Source: Pseudaeromonas paramecii
Lineage (GTDB): Bacteria > Pseudomonadota > Gammaproteobacteria > Enterobacterales > Aeromonadaceae
DNA length: 64,000 bases
Reading direction: 5' to 3'
Assembly (NCBI RefSeq): GCF_039540575.1
Contig: NZ_BAABFC010000009.1
Span: 319,256 to 383,255, forward strand
Made by a program: the position numbers and the translations under genes. Of the stretch, positions 14,073-22,687 are shown one piece after another. The first letter of the stretch is position 1, and every line of letters starts with the position of its first letter. Under the pieces are notes generated by a model that was not told where the DNA came from, ran no database searches, and saw nothing but the letters and a program-made list of their open reading frames with translations.

Positions 14073-16515
14073 GGTTTTCCTTCATCATTCTTTGTTTGGT
14101 GAACCGGGTCGGCATGGCCTCAAGCGGGTCATCCGGCCAGTAATGCTTGGGATAGCGGCCCTTCATCTCTTTCTTGACCTCGGCATAGCTACCCTGCCAG
14201 AAGGCCACCAGATCCCGGGTGAGCTGCAAGGGGCGCTGGGCCGGTGACAACAGCTCAATCAGCAGGGGCACCCGCCCCTGGGCCACGGTAGGGGTCACCC
14301 GTTGGCCGAACATCTCCTGAATGCGCACCGGCAGCACGGGATCGGCGTCGGCCGCGTAACGAATGCGCAGCCGGCTGCCGGTGGGCGCGGTGAAGTGGCT
14401 GGGCAGCTCCTCATCCAGCTGCTGCGGCAGGGGCCAGGGCAGACTCTGCCGCAAGATGGCACTCAGATCCAGTCGCTTGAGCTGCTCCAGCCGGCTCATG
14501 CCCAGCAGGTGCGGCAGCAGCCAGGTTTCCAAGCGGGCCAGCAGACCGGCCTCGGAATAATCCGCCAGTGTCCACTCCGGCAGCCAGCGGGCGGCGCAGC
14601 GCAAGCGGGCGACGAGCTGCTCGCTCTCCTCGCTCCAGGGCAGGCAGGCCAGGCCGCTGGCGCGAATGCCGGCCAGCAGGCAACGGGCCTTCTGCTCGTC
14701 ACTCAGATCGGTCAGGGGCGTGCTGGCCACCACGATCTGACCGAGCCGGCGCTGACGCTCGGCCCGCACCCGCCCGGCCTGGGCATCCCACGCGAAGCCC
14801 TCCTGCTGGGTAAAGAGCCCGGGCAGGTACTGCTCCAGCTGGCTCAACTCCAGCGCCTCGGCCACCGCAATGCGGATGCCCCGCTCGCCGGCGATGAGAT
14901 CCGAGGCCAGCAGCCAGGGGCTGCCGGTCAGAGGATGCCCCTCCACCAGATCCGCACTCTGGCCACCGGCGAGCTGGTAGCGCTGGCCGCTACGCAGCCG
15001 GGCGATACGATCCGGCCAGGCCAGGGCCGCCACCAGCGCCAACGCCGACTCGCCGCCCTGGCTCTGACAGCCCAGCCGTTGGCGCCAACGGCGCACCAGA
15101 GGCGACAAGGCGCCGGCCTCGCGGCTGAGCTGGCCATGCAGGGTGTCACCACCGCGGCGCGGCTCCTCCCACAGGGCCGCCAGCTGGCAGGCCGCCGCCT
15201 GAGCCCCCGCCAGACCCGCCGCTTCCAGCGCGCGGGAAGCCAGCAGCATATGGGCAAAGCGCGGATGACAGGGCAGGCTCGCCATCTGACGGCCCCGGGC
15301 GGTGAGCCGTCCCGCCTCATCCAGGGCCTCCAATTGGGTTAATAGTGCGCGGGCCGCCGCCAGCGCCTGAGCCGGTGGCGCATCCAGCAGCGGCAGCGCC
15401 TCGGGGCTCGTCCCCCAGCAGGCCGCCTCCAGCACCAGATCCGTCAGCTCAGACTGGGCTATCTGGGGTGGGGCCTGGCGGGAGAGCCTGTCCTGCTGCT
15501 CCTGAGGCCACAGCCGGTAGGCCACCCCGGGGCCCAGCCGTCCGGCCCGCCCCGCCCGCTGGGTAGCCGACGCTTGGCTTACCTGCCGGCTCTCCAGCCG
15601 GGTCAGCCCGGCGGCGGCATCGAAGCGGGCGCGCCGCTCCAGCCCTGTGTCCACCACCAGGCTGATGCCTTCGATGGTCAGGGAGGTTTCCGCCACATTG
15701 GTGGCCAGCACCAGCTTGCGCTCCCCGGCAGCGGCCGGCGCTATGGCCTGGCGCTGCTGGGCCAACGGCAGACGACCGTGCAGCGGACACAGCCGAACGT
15801 TGGATTCCAGCAGCGGCGCCAGGTATTGCGCCAGCTTGTCTATCTCGCCGGCGCCGGGCAAAAACACCAGCAGGCTGCCGGACTCGCCGGCCACTGCCTC
15901 CAGCACCACCTTGCCCCACTGGGGGATCAGGGGCTGCAGGCGGTTCACCGGCCGGTAGCGGTACTCGATGGGATAGGCACGCCCAGGGCAATCCAGCTGA
16001 CGGGCCTCGGGCAGCAGGCGGGAGAAATCCAGCCCCTCCAGGGTGGCGGAGAGGATCATCAGCCGCAGATCGGGCCGCAGCGCCGCCCGGCTCTCCAGCG
16101 CCAGGGACAGCCCCAGGTCGGCATGCAGGCTGCGCTCGTGAAACTCGTCGAAGATGATGAGGCTGACGCCGTTAAGCTCGGGATCGTCCTGCAGCAATCG
16201 GGTGAGCACCCCTTCGGTGACTATCTCCAGCATGGTCTGCGGGCTGACGCGACTCTCGCCCCGCACCCGGTAACCGATGCGCTGCCCCAGAGGCTCGCCC
16301 AGTTGTTCGGCCAGGTAGGCGGCGATGTTGCGGGCCGCCAGGCGGCGGGGCTCCAGCATCAGGATGCGGCCAGGCAGCACGGACTGTTGCACCAGGCTCA
16401 AGGGCAGCAGGGTCGATTTACCGGCGCCTGGCGGGGCCTGTATGATGAGACTCTCGCCGGCCTGCAGTGCCTGTTGCACCGTCGCTAGCAAGGATTGGAT
16501 GGGCAGTGAAGGCAC
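14059..16515 (-). CDS. hrpB: ATP-dependent helicase HrpB
   Basis: DEAH-type RNA helicase, about 818 residues. Walker A is APPGAGKST (Lys33), the DEAH box is DEFHER, followed by SATLEG, then the helicase C domain (ATNVAETSLTIEG, QRAGRAGR). The frame is open further upstream, but GTG at 16515 fits the family N terminus (MPSLPIQSLL) and has AGGAG 8-10 nt before it. The gene is divergent from thpR and overlaps mrcB at its 3' end. The cellular role of HrpB is poorly defined even in E. coli, where it is non-essential. Confidence 0.95.
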   Translation of the reverse strand: MPSLPIQSLLATVQQALQAGESLIIQAPPGAGKSTLLPLSLVQQSVLPGRILMLEPRRLAARNIAAYLAEQLGEPLGQRIGYRVRGESRVSPQTMLEIVTEGVLTRLLQDDPELNGVSLIIFDEFHERSLHADLGLSLALESRAALRPDLRLMILSATLEGLDFSRLLPEARQLDCPGRAYPIEYRYRPVNRLQPLIPQWGKVVLEAVAGESGSLLVFLPGAGEIDKLAQYLAPLLESNVRLCPLHGRLPLAQQRQAIAPAAAGERKLVLATNVAETSLTIEGISLVVDTGLERRARFDAAAGLTRLESRQVSQASATQRAGRAGRLGPGVAYRLWPQEQQDRLSRQAPPQIAQSELTDLVLEAACWGTSPEALPLLDAPPAQALAAARALLTQLEALDEAGRLTARGRQMASLPCHPRFAHMLLASRALEAAGLAGAQAAACQLAALWEEPRRGGDTLHGQLSREAGALSPLVRRWRQRLGCQSQGGESALALVAALAWPDRIARLRSGQRYQLAGGQSADLVEGHPLTGSPWLLASDLIAGERGIRIAVAEALELSQLEQYLPGLFTQQEGFAWDAQAGRVRAERQRRLGQIVVASTPLTDLSDEQKARCLLAGIRASGLACLPWSEESEQLVARLRCAARWLPEWTLADYSEAGLLARLETWLLPHLLGMSRLEQLKRLDLSAILRQSLPWPLPQQLDEELPSHFTAPTGSRLRIRYAADADPVLPVRIQEMFGQRVTPTVAQGRVPLLIELLSPAQRPLQLTRDLVAFWQGSYAEVKKEMKGRYPKHYWPDDPLEAMPTRFTKQRMMKENHGQP

Positions 16516-16624
16516 CCGGTTCGCTCCTGGAGGCCACTGGCTCCATGGTTGGGGGATACGGGATCCCGAAGACACATCTGGCCGGCATTGTGCCAAAGGC
16601 TGCCCAGTCCACCAAGGAGAAGCC

Positions 16625-17146
16625 ATGTCTACCGTGCACAGACGCCTGTTTTTTGGTCTGGACGCCACACCGCTAAGCCAGGAACTGATCGCCCTGCAGC
16701 AGGCCTGGGGCCTGCCGGCCCGCGCCATCCCGGCCGCCAACTTTCACCTGACCCTGCTGTTCCTGGGTCAGTGTGACGAGCGGCAGTACCGGGCGCTGGC
16801 TGCCGGGGCCGACGAGATACTGGCCGCCCCCCTCGCCGTGTCGCTGGATGAGAGCGGCTGGTTTCCCCGTGCCCAGGTGGCCTGGGTGGGGCAAGACAAG
16901 GCACCGGCGCCCCTGCTGGCCCTGGCCAGGTCGCTGCATACCCTGGCCCAGGCTCAGGGATTGTGCCCCGAGCCCCTGCGCTTGCGGCCGCACATCAGCC
17001 TCTATCGCAAGGCCAAGGCACCGCCGCCGGTGCTGGCCTGCCCGCCGCTGCAGCTGGCGACAGATCAGTTTCACCTCTACGAGTCGGTGAGCACCCCGGA
17101 GGGGGTACGGTATCTGAGCCGCAAGCGCTTTGCCCTGCGAGGCTGA
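16625..17146 (+). CDS. thpR: RNA 2',3'-cyclic phosphodiesterase
   Basis: 2H-phosphoesterase (formerly LigT), 173 residues. It hydrolyses 2',3'-cyclic phosphodiester ends of RNA to 2'-phosphates. Both HxT/S motifs are present: HLTL (His41) and HISL (His123). ATG at 16625 is selected by AAGGAGA 6 nt upstream and the typical FFGLD start. It is divergent from hrpB, an arrangement seen in many gammaproteobacteria. It converges with the next gene with only one base between the two stop codons and no visible terminator. Confidence 0.93.
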   Translation: MSTVHRRLFFGLDATPLSQELIALQQAWGLPARAIPAANFHLTLLFLGQCDERQYRALAAGADEILAAPLAVSLDESGWFPRAQVAWVGQDKAPAPLLALARSLHTLAQAQGLCPEPLRLRPHISLYRKAKAPPPVLACPPLQLATDQFHLYESVSTPEGVRYLSRKRFALRG

Positions 17147-17147
17147 C

Positions 17148-17624
17148 TCAGGCGCCGGCCAACTGCCCCAACAGCTGGGCCAGGGCCTGGGTCACCAGCT
17201 GGTGATCGCCCTCATCGGTCAGACCGGAGACGGTCACCGCCCCCACCAGACCGCTGCCGCGGATGATGAGCGGAAAGCTGCCCCCGGCGGCACAATACTG
17301 GCTGGCATCCACATGGGGTTGGCTCTCGTACACCTTGCCCTTGTTGCGGTAGTACAAGGCCAGATACTGACTGCTGTGGCCATGCAGCAGCACCCCATTG
17401 CGCTTGCGCCGTACCCAGTCCTGATTCGCCGGCGCGGTTCCCGCCATGGCGTTGGCAAACAGCACCTGGCCAAAGCCATACACCTCCATGGCCACGGCGG
17501 CGCCTTGGCTGCGGGCCAGCTCCCGCAAGCGGCAGCCCAGCTGCCAGGCCAGCTCAGGGTTAAAGCAGGGCAACTGCAACTGCTGCTCCTGCGCCAACAG
17601 CACCTCCAGGGGTGACTGACTCAT
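17148..17624 (-). CDS. UPF0303 / heme-degrading domain-like protein
   Basis: 158-residue cytoplasmic protein of the UPF0303 family, related to the GlcG/HbpS fold. Conserved blocks are DWVRRKRNGVLLHGHSS, GGSFPLI and VGAVTVSGLTDEGDHQLV. ATG at 17624 is chosen because AAGGAGA lies just upstream and the family N terminus starts here; the longer open frame overlaps the channel gene. HbpS-like relatives bind heme, but no function is established for UPF0303 itself. It is separated by 37 bp from the upstream channel gene on the same strand. Confidence 0.82.
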   Translation of the reverse strand: MSQSPLEVLLAQEQQLQLPCFNPELAWQLGCRLRELARSQGAAVAMEVYGFGQVLFANAMAGTAPANQDWVRRKRNGVLLHGHSSQYLALYYRNKGKVYESQPHVDASQYCAAGGSFPLIIRGSGLVGAVTVSGLTDEGDHQLVTQALAQLLGQLAGA

Positions 17625-17661
17625 ACTGGGTTCTCCTTTATTACCGGGCCCAAACACCGAC

Positions 17662-18558
17662 TCAATGGGTCTCTTGGTCTGCCGAATGACTCGCGGCCCT
17701 GTCCGAGGCCCGGCGCCCCTGAGGCAAGGGCAAGGCACTGCCGCAACGGCGACAAAAACGGGCATCGGCCGCATGGCCCTGATGACCGCAGCCACCACAG
17801 CGACGCTGGTCGTTAAGCTGTTGCCCCACCACCTTGGCGGTCACCAGGCCCGAGGGCACGGCTATGATGGCGTAACCCACCAGCATCACCAGACAGGCCA
17901 GCAACTTGCCCAATACCGAATGGGGCACCAGATCGCCATAACCCACGGTCGTCACCGTGATCACCGCCCAATACATGCCGGTGGGGATGGAGGTGAAGCC
18001 GTGCTCCGGCCCCTCGATGACGAAGATCAGGGTTCCCATCAGGCAGATGAGGGTGGAGAGGGAGAGCAGAAACACCAGGATCCGCTGCCGGCTGTGCCAC
18101 AGGGTGGAGACCAGGTGCCATTCGGCCCCCAGGTAGCCCGCCAGGTTCAGCACCTGGAAGATGCGCAGGATCCGCAGTATGCGGATGGCACTCAAGAAGA
18201 TGGCCCCCGGGAACAGCAAGGCCAGATAGCCCGGCAGTAGGGCGGCCAGATCCACCAGCCCCCAGAAGCTCAGCACATAGCGGCTGGGACGCCGCACACA
18301 GGCCAGTCGCCAGCCATATTCCAGGGTGAACAGGCCCGTCACCAGCCACTCCAGCCCCTGCAGCCCCTGCTCCAGCGGGCCGACGATGCCGTCAAAGCTG
18401 TCCAGCACGGCCAGCACCACCCCCAACAGTATGGTGCCAATCAATGCCACATCGAAGCCTCGCCCGGCCGGGGTATCGGACAAGAAGATGATGGTGTAGG
18501 CCCGCTGCTGCCAGGGCCGTGGCCCCGCCTCTGGCCCCGTATGCCCGTGTTTCAGCAT
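17662..18558 (-). CDS. voltage-gated potassium channel-like protein with C-terminal zinc ribbon
   Basis: 298-residue inner-membrane ion channel. Six transmembrane segments are visible. S4 carries Arg at every third position (RILRILRIF; R126, R129, R132), the mark of a voltage sensor. The selectivity filter TVGYGD lies at residues 204-209. The C-terminal cytosolic tail has two CxxC pairs (C254/C257 and C269/C272) that form a zinc-ribbon knuckle. Potassium selectivity follows from GYGD; the ribbon role is unknown. The start codon overlaps the sfsA stop by 7 bp, implying co-transcription with sfsA. Confidence 0.9.
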   Translation of the reverse strand: MLKHGHTGPEAGPRPWQQRAYTIIFLSDTPAGRGFDVALIGTILLGVVLAVLDSFDGIVGPLEQGLQGLEWLVTGLFTLEYGWRLACVRRPSRYVLSFWGLVDLAALLPGYLALLFPGAIFLSAIRILRILRIFQVLNLAGYLGAEWHLVSTLWHSRQRILVFLLSLSTLICLMGTLIFVIEGPEHGFTSIPTGMYWAVITVTTVGYGDLVPHSVLGKLLACLVMLVGYAIIAVPSGLVTAKVVGQQLNDQRRCGGCGHQGHAADARFCRRCGSALPLPQGRRASDRAASHSADQETH

Positions 18559-19280
18559 GTCTCAGCCTCCTTATTGATCTGCACCGGCAGGCGGCGGACG
18601 CCCCGCAGGGTCTGGGCCGAGATCTCGCAGCCCAGGGCCCAGACCGCCACCCCGGCAGCGGCCGCCTCGGCCAGGGCCTTGGCATAATCGGGATCGATAT
18701 GCGCCGCGGGCGCCACCGCCTCAATGCCACTGTGCTGCACACAAAATAGCAGCACCGCCGGCTGGCCGGCCCGCGCCAGGCGAGTCAGCTCCCGCAGGTG
18801 TTTGACGCCCCGCACGCTGGGGGCATCGGGGAAGTAGCCCAGCCCTTTATCGCCCAACAAGGTGACACTCTTCACCTCTATGTAGCAATCCTGACACCCC
18901 TCCCCCCGGGCCAGCAGGTCGATGCGGCTGCCCTCATCACCATAGGGCTGCTCCCGCAGCAGCTGGCCATAGCCAGTCAGTTCGGGGAACAGAGGCCCCA
19001 GCAACACCTCGGCCACCAGACCGTTGGCCCGGGCGGTGTTGACCCCGATCCAGTGACCGGCATCGCTGACGCTCAGCTCCCAGGTGGCGGCATGCTTGCG
19101 CTTGGGGTTGTCGCTCAGGGAGTACCAGATCTGCCAACCTGGGTCGGCACAGCCGGTCATCCGCCCCGTATTGGGGCAGTGCAGGGTCAAAGTCTCCCCG
19201 GTCGGGGTCAGGGCATCGGCCAAAAACCGCTTGTAGCGTTGCAACAGACGAGCCGGCTGCAAGGGGGGAACAAACTCCAT
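18552..19280 (-). CDS. sfsA: SfsA sugar fermentation stimulation protein / nuclease
   Basis: 242 residues. Family blocks: LQRYKRFLADAL, HCPNTGRMTGCADPG, YIEVKSVTLL, FPDAPSVRGVKHLREL. SfsA was named from maltose-use suppression in E. coli and has a predicted nuclease-like core (D...E.K type residues in YIEVKSVTL). ATG at 19280 has GGAG 7 nt upstream; the frame is open further but without family similarity. Adjacent to dksA, divergently placed here, while the usual linkage sfsA-dksA-gluQ is kept. Confidence 0.94.
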   Translation of the reverse strand: MEFVPPLQPARLLQRYKRFLADALTPTGETLTLHCPNTGRMTGCADPGWQIWYSLSDNPKRKHAATWELSVSDAGHWIGVNTARANGLVAEVLLGPLFPELTGYGQLLREQPYGDEGSRIDLLARGEGCQDCYIEVKSVTLLGDKGLGYFPDAPSVRGVKHLRELTRLARAGQPAVLLFCVQHSGIEAVAPAAHIDPDYAKALAEAAAAGVAVWALGCEISAQTLRGVRRLPVQINKEAETC

Positions 19281-19686
19281 GTTGCGCTCCAGGGGGAAGA
19301 GAAATCTGCAGCCAGGGTAGCCTGACCGGCGACGGCACAACAGCAGAAGCCTGACTGAGCTGGCCATTTTTGCAGGCAGAGCCGGCAAGTGTGCATGAGT
19401 CTTGCATTGACGCCCACCGCCCGTGTGTCGCTGCCGACGGGGCAGCCGGCGGCGGCTTTTTTGGCAATTGCCCGTCCGTTGTCTTGAAATCGCTCACAAT
19501 GGCGCCCACAGTCAATGAAAGCGCAGCGGGCGCTGCCCTGGCCGGCCGGTTCCCGGCAAATGCTAACAAGCCCTATAAATTGATACGGGCTATTTGCGAG
19601 GGGGATAACCTTCTGTTATAGATACCGGCCTTGAATTTGAGCAGCCAGCAGATCGCTGCTGGATCGTGCGAACTAGGAGTAGAGAT
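19281..19686. promoter_or_regulatory. sfsA-dksA divergent intergenic region
   Basis: 406 bp without a credible gene. It must contain the sfsA and dksA promoters. A candidate dksA promoter is listed separately. A small inverted repeat AGCCC / GGGCT (19569-19573 with 19587-19591) lies just upstream of it. The ribosome-binding site AGGAG of dksA is near 19675. Confidence 0.45.
19594..19622 (+). promoter_or_regulatory. candidate sigma-70 promoter of dksA
   Basis: TTGCGA, 17-bp spacer, TATAGA; each hexamer matches consensus at 4 of 6 positions. It would give a leader of about 55 nt before the dksA ATG. Chosen by eye only. Confidence 0.3.
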
Positions 19687-20136
19687 ATGCCTGTAGGCGA
19701 TAACACCAAATCTCTGGGCCCCTTGGCCATCGCCGGCGTGGAGCCTTATCAGCCCCAGCCTGGCGAAGAGTACATGAATGAGCAGCAGAAGGCGCATTTT
19801 CGCAAGATCCTGGAAGCCTGGCGTACCCAGTTGCGTGAAGAAGTGGATCGCACCGTCGACCACATGAAGGATGAAGCAGCCAACTTCCCGGATCCGGTGG
19901 ACCGTGCCGCCCAGGAAGAAGAGTTTGCCCTGGAGCTGCGCGCCCGGGATCGCGAACGCAAGCTGATCAAGAAGATTGCCAAGACGCTGCAGAAGATCGA
20001 GGAAGACGACTTCGGCTACTGCGAGCAGTGCGGCATCGAAATCGGCATCCGCCGTCTGGAAGCCCGTCCCACCGCCGAGATGTGTGTGGACTGCAAGACC
20101 CTGGCGGAGATCAAGGAAAAGCAGATGGCCGGCTAA
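19687..20136 (+). CDS. dksA: RNA polymerase-binding transcription factor DksA
   Basis: 149 residues. DksA works with ppGpp in the secondary channel of RNA polymerase to drive the stringent response. The coiled-coil tip DxxDxA is intact (DPVDRA; Asp69, Asp72, Ala74), as is the four-Cys zinc finger (C112, C115, C133, C136). ATG at 19687 is supported by AGGAG and by the family start MPVGDNTKSLG. A strong terminator follows, then gluQ, an arrangement known from E. coli and relatives. Confidence 0.98.
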   Translation: MPVGDNTKSLGPLAIAGVEPYQPQPGEEYMNEQQKAHFRKILEAWRTQLREEVDRTVDHMKDEAANFPDPVDRAAQEEEFALELRARDRERKLIKKIAKTLQKIEEDDFGYCEQCGIEIGIRRLEARPTAEMCVDCKTLAEIKEKQMAG

Positions 20137-20152
20137 GCCGCTGCTCGACCCG

Positions 20153-20187
20153 CAACAGGGAGCCCTCGGGCTCCCTGTTGTGTTTTT
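20153..20187 (+). terminator. strong rho-independent terminator after dksA
   Basis: Twelve-base perfect stem (20153-20164 with 20169-20180, arms starting CAACAGGGAGCC), 4-nt loop CTCG, followed by TGTTTTT. In relatives this dksA-gluQ terminator limits gluQ expression. Confidence 0.9.
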
Positions 20188-20280
20188 ACCTCCTGCCATC
20201 GGCCTGCCCGGGACAAAAGCACTTTGGTCATGCCCTGGCCTGTGTCATCCTTGTCGCCGGTTTTTCCCAGTATTATCGCC

Positions 20281-21183
20281 ATGTCCAGCCCCAGTCACAG
20301 CCCTACTTATATCGGTCGTTTTGCCCCCTCGCCCTCCGGGCCCCTGCACTTTGGCTCCCTGATTGCCGCCCTGAGCAGTTATCTGGTGGCCCGCAGTCAG
20401 GGCGGCCGGTGGCGGGTACGCATGGAGGATCTGGATCCGCCGCGGGAGATGCCCGGCGCCGCCGATCTCATACTGCGCACCCTGGAGGCCTACGGCCTGG
20501 AGTGGGATGGCGAGGTGGTGTATCAGAGTCGGCGTCATGACCGCTATCAGGCGGTACTCGATGATCTGCACGCCCGCGGCCTCACCTACTTCTGCCACTG
20601 CACCCGGGCCCAGATCCAGGCCGCCGGCGGCCTCTACCCCGGTACCTGCCGCACCGCCGGCCTGGGGCCGCAGGGCGCCGCGGTGCGGCTGTGGCAGGAA
20701 CACCCCGTGTATGCGTTTGAGGATGCGCTGCACGGTGAGATCCGGGTGGATGCGCGGCTGGCGGCGGAGGATTTTATCCTCAAGCGACGGGATGGCCTGT
20801 TTGCCTACAATCTGGCGGTGGTGATCGACGATGCCGACAGCGGCATCACCCAGGTAGTGCGGGGCGCCGATCTCATCGAGCCCACGGTGCGCCAGATCAG
20901 CCTCTACCAGGCGCTGGGCCGGCCCGTCCCCGGCTGGCTGCACCTGCCCCTGGCCCTGGGGGCGCCGGGCCTGAAACTCTCCAAGCAGAATCATGCCCCG
21001 GCCCTGCCATTGGATGAACCGGCCCCGCAGATTTGGCAGGCCTTGAGCTTTTTAGGGCAATGTCCGCCGTTGGAGCTGAAACATCAGCATAAACCACTAC
21101 TGGCGTGGGCCATTAGCCATTGGCAGCAGGATCGCGTGCCCCGTCAGCAGGGGATCTTGTGGGAAAACCGTGAAATCCGGTGA
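20281..21183 (+). CDS. gluQ: glutamyl-Q tRNA(Asp) synthetase
   Basis: 300 residues; ATG at 20281. Truncated class I synthetase paralogue that attaches glutamate to the queuosine base at position 34 of tRNA(Asp). It shows the HIGH-like motif GRFAPSPSGPLHFGSL, a zinc site with CHCTR and YPGTCR, and the KMSKS-like LKLSKQN. It lacks the anticodon-binding domain of full GltX, consistent with its length. It sits between dksA and pcnB; read-through of the dksA terminator probably drives part of its expression. Confidence 0.95.
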   Translation: MSSPSHSPTYIGRFAPSPSGPLHFGSLIAALSSYLVARSQGGRWRVRMEDLDPPREMPGAADLILRTLEAYGLEWDGEVVYQSRRHDRYQAVLDDLHARGLTYFCHCTRAQIQAAGGLYPGTCRTAGLGPQGAAVRLWQEHPVYAFEDALHGEIRVDARLAAEDFILKRRDGLFAYNLAVVIDDADSGITQVVRGADLIEPTVRQISLYQALGRPVPGWLHLPLALGAPGLKLSKQNHAPALPLDEPAPQIWQALSFLGQCPPLELKHQHKPLLAWAISHWQQDRVPRQQGILWENREIR

Positions 21184-21258
21184 TGGATTTCGCAATTGTG
21201 TTGCTGTGCGCTATCATAGCGCCGCTATTTTCATCGGCCTGACTCCACGAGGTGTACC

Positions 21259-22686
21259 ATTTTTTCCCAGATCGCGAATTTGTGCCGCAAGGTGCTGGCC
21301 CGCAACGAGGCCAGCGGCCCCCAGGCGGTCCCTGTTACCGAGCCCATCCGCAACACTCGCCGGATCTTGAGCCGTGACCAGCACTCCATCTCCCGCAAGC
21401 AGATCAGCGACAACGCCCTCAAGGTGCTCTACCGCCTGAACAAGGCCGGTTACGAGGCCTATCTGGTGGGCGGCGGCGTGCGGGACCTGCTGCTGGGGCG
21501 CACCCCCAAAGACTTCGACGTGGCCACCAATGCCACCCCGGAGCAGATCAAGAAGCTGTTCTCCAACTGCCGGCTCATCGGCCGGCGCTTCCGGCTGGCC
21601 CACGTGGTGTTTGGCCGGGATGTCATCGAGGTAGCCACCTTCCGCGGCCACCACCATCAGGTGAACACCAGCAAGCATGTGGCCAGCCAGTCTGACGAAG
21701 GCATGCTGCTGCGGGACAACGTCTACGGCACCATAGAAGAAGATGCCGAGCGCCGCGACTTCACCGTCAACGCCCTCTACTACAGCATCAAGGACTTCAG
21801 CCTGCATGACTTCCACGGCGGCCTGGCGGATCTGGAGCGCGGCGTGCTGGAGCTCATCGGCGACCCGGAAACCCGTTACCGGGAAGATCCGGTGCGCATG
21901 CTGCGGGCCATTCGCTTTGCCGGCAAGCTGGGACTCAAACTCAGCGACCGCACCGCGGCCCCCATCGCCGAACTGGCGCCCCTGCTGCAGGATATCCCCG
22001 CCGCCCGCCTGTTCGACGAGAGCCTCAAACTGTTCCAGGCCGGTGACGGCCTGCCCACCTACCAGTTGCTGCGCCAGTACGGCCTGTTCGCCCCCCTGTT
22101 TCCCCAGGTGGCGGAGCTGCTGACCCCGGCAGGTAACAGCCCGTTCGAACGCTTCCTGGAGTCGGCGCTGGCCAACACGGATCAGCGGGTGGCCCAGGAT
22201 CTGCCGGTGACTCCGGCCTTCCTCTACTCCGCCCTGCTGTGGGGCGTGGTGGAGCAGCGCCATCGCCAGCTGAGCAACGAAAGCGGCCTGCCGCCCCAGG
22301 ATACCCTGCAGATCGCCATCAACGACGCCATCGAAAGCCAGATCCGCACCCTGGCCATCCCGCGCCGCTTTACCACCGACATCCGGGAGATCTGGCTGTT
22401 GCAGGAGCGCCTGCCCAAGAAGAGCGGCAAGCGGGCCGAACGCCTGTATACCCATCCCAAGTTCCGCGCCGCCTTCGACTTCCTGGAGCTGCGCAGCCGG
22501 GTGGATGGCCGCCTCAAGGAGTTGGTCTCCTGGTGGCAGGCCTATCAGGATCAACACGGTGCCCCACCGCGCCATGCCCACCATGACAGTCAGGACGGCG
22601 AAGCCCAGAGCGCCGATGACGCTAGCCGACCGGCACGTCGCAAGCCCCGTCGTCGCCGTCGCCGGCCGGCCGGAGGCGGTCAGTAA
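21259..22686 (+). CDS. pcnB: poly(A) polymerase I, with probable AUU start codon
   Basis: Adds 3' poly(A) tails that mark RNA for decay. About 475 residues. The nucleotidyltransferase core is GGGVRDLLLGRTPKDFDVAT; RRDFTVNALYY and GDPETRYREDPVRMLRAIRF follow. The C terminus is Arg-rich (RRKPRRRRRR). The earliest ordinary start codon is TTG at 21280, but the family N terminus begins seven codons earlier: ATT at 21259 encodes I/M-FSQIANLCRKVL, resembling E. coli MFTRVANFCRKVL, and GAGG lies 6 nt before it. E. coli pcnB is known to initiate at AUU, so this start is preferred. folK follows 1 nt after the stop. Confidence 0.95.
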   Translation: MFSQIANLCRKVLARNEASGPQAVPVTEPIRNTRRILSRDQHSISRKQISDNALKVLYRLNKAGYEAYLVGGGVRDLLLGRTPKDFDVATNATPEQIKKLFSNCRLIGRRFRLAHVVFGRDVIEVATFRGHHHQVNTSKHVASQSDEGMLLRDNVYGTIEEDAERRDFTVNALYYSIKDFSLHDFHGGLADLERGVLELIGDPETRYREDPVRMLRAIRFAGKLGLKLSDRTAAPIAELAPLLQDIPAARLFDESLKLFQAGDGLPTYQLLRQYGLFAPLFPQVAELLTPAGNSPFERFLESALANTDQRVAQDLPVTPAFLYSALLWGVVEQRHRQLSNESGLPPQDTLQIAINDAIESQIRTLAIPRRFTTDIREIWLLQERLPKKSGKRAERLYTHPKFRAAFDFLELRSRVDGRLKELVSWWQAYQDQHGAPPRHAHHDSQDGEAQSADDASRPARRKPRRRRRRPAGGGQ

Positions 22687-22687
22687 C

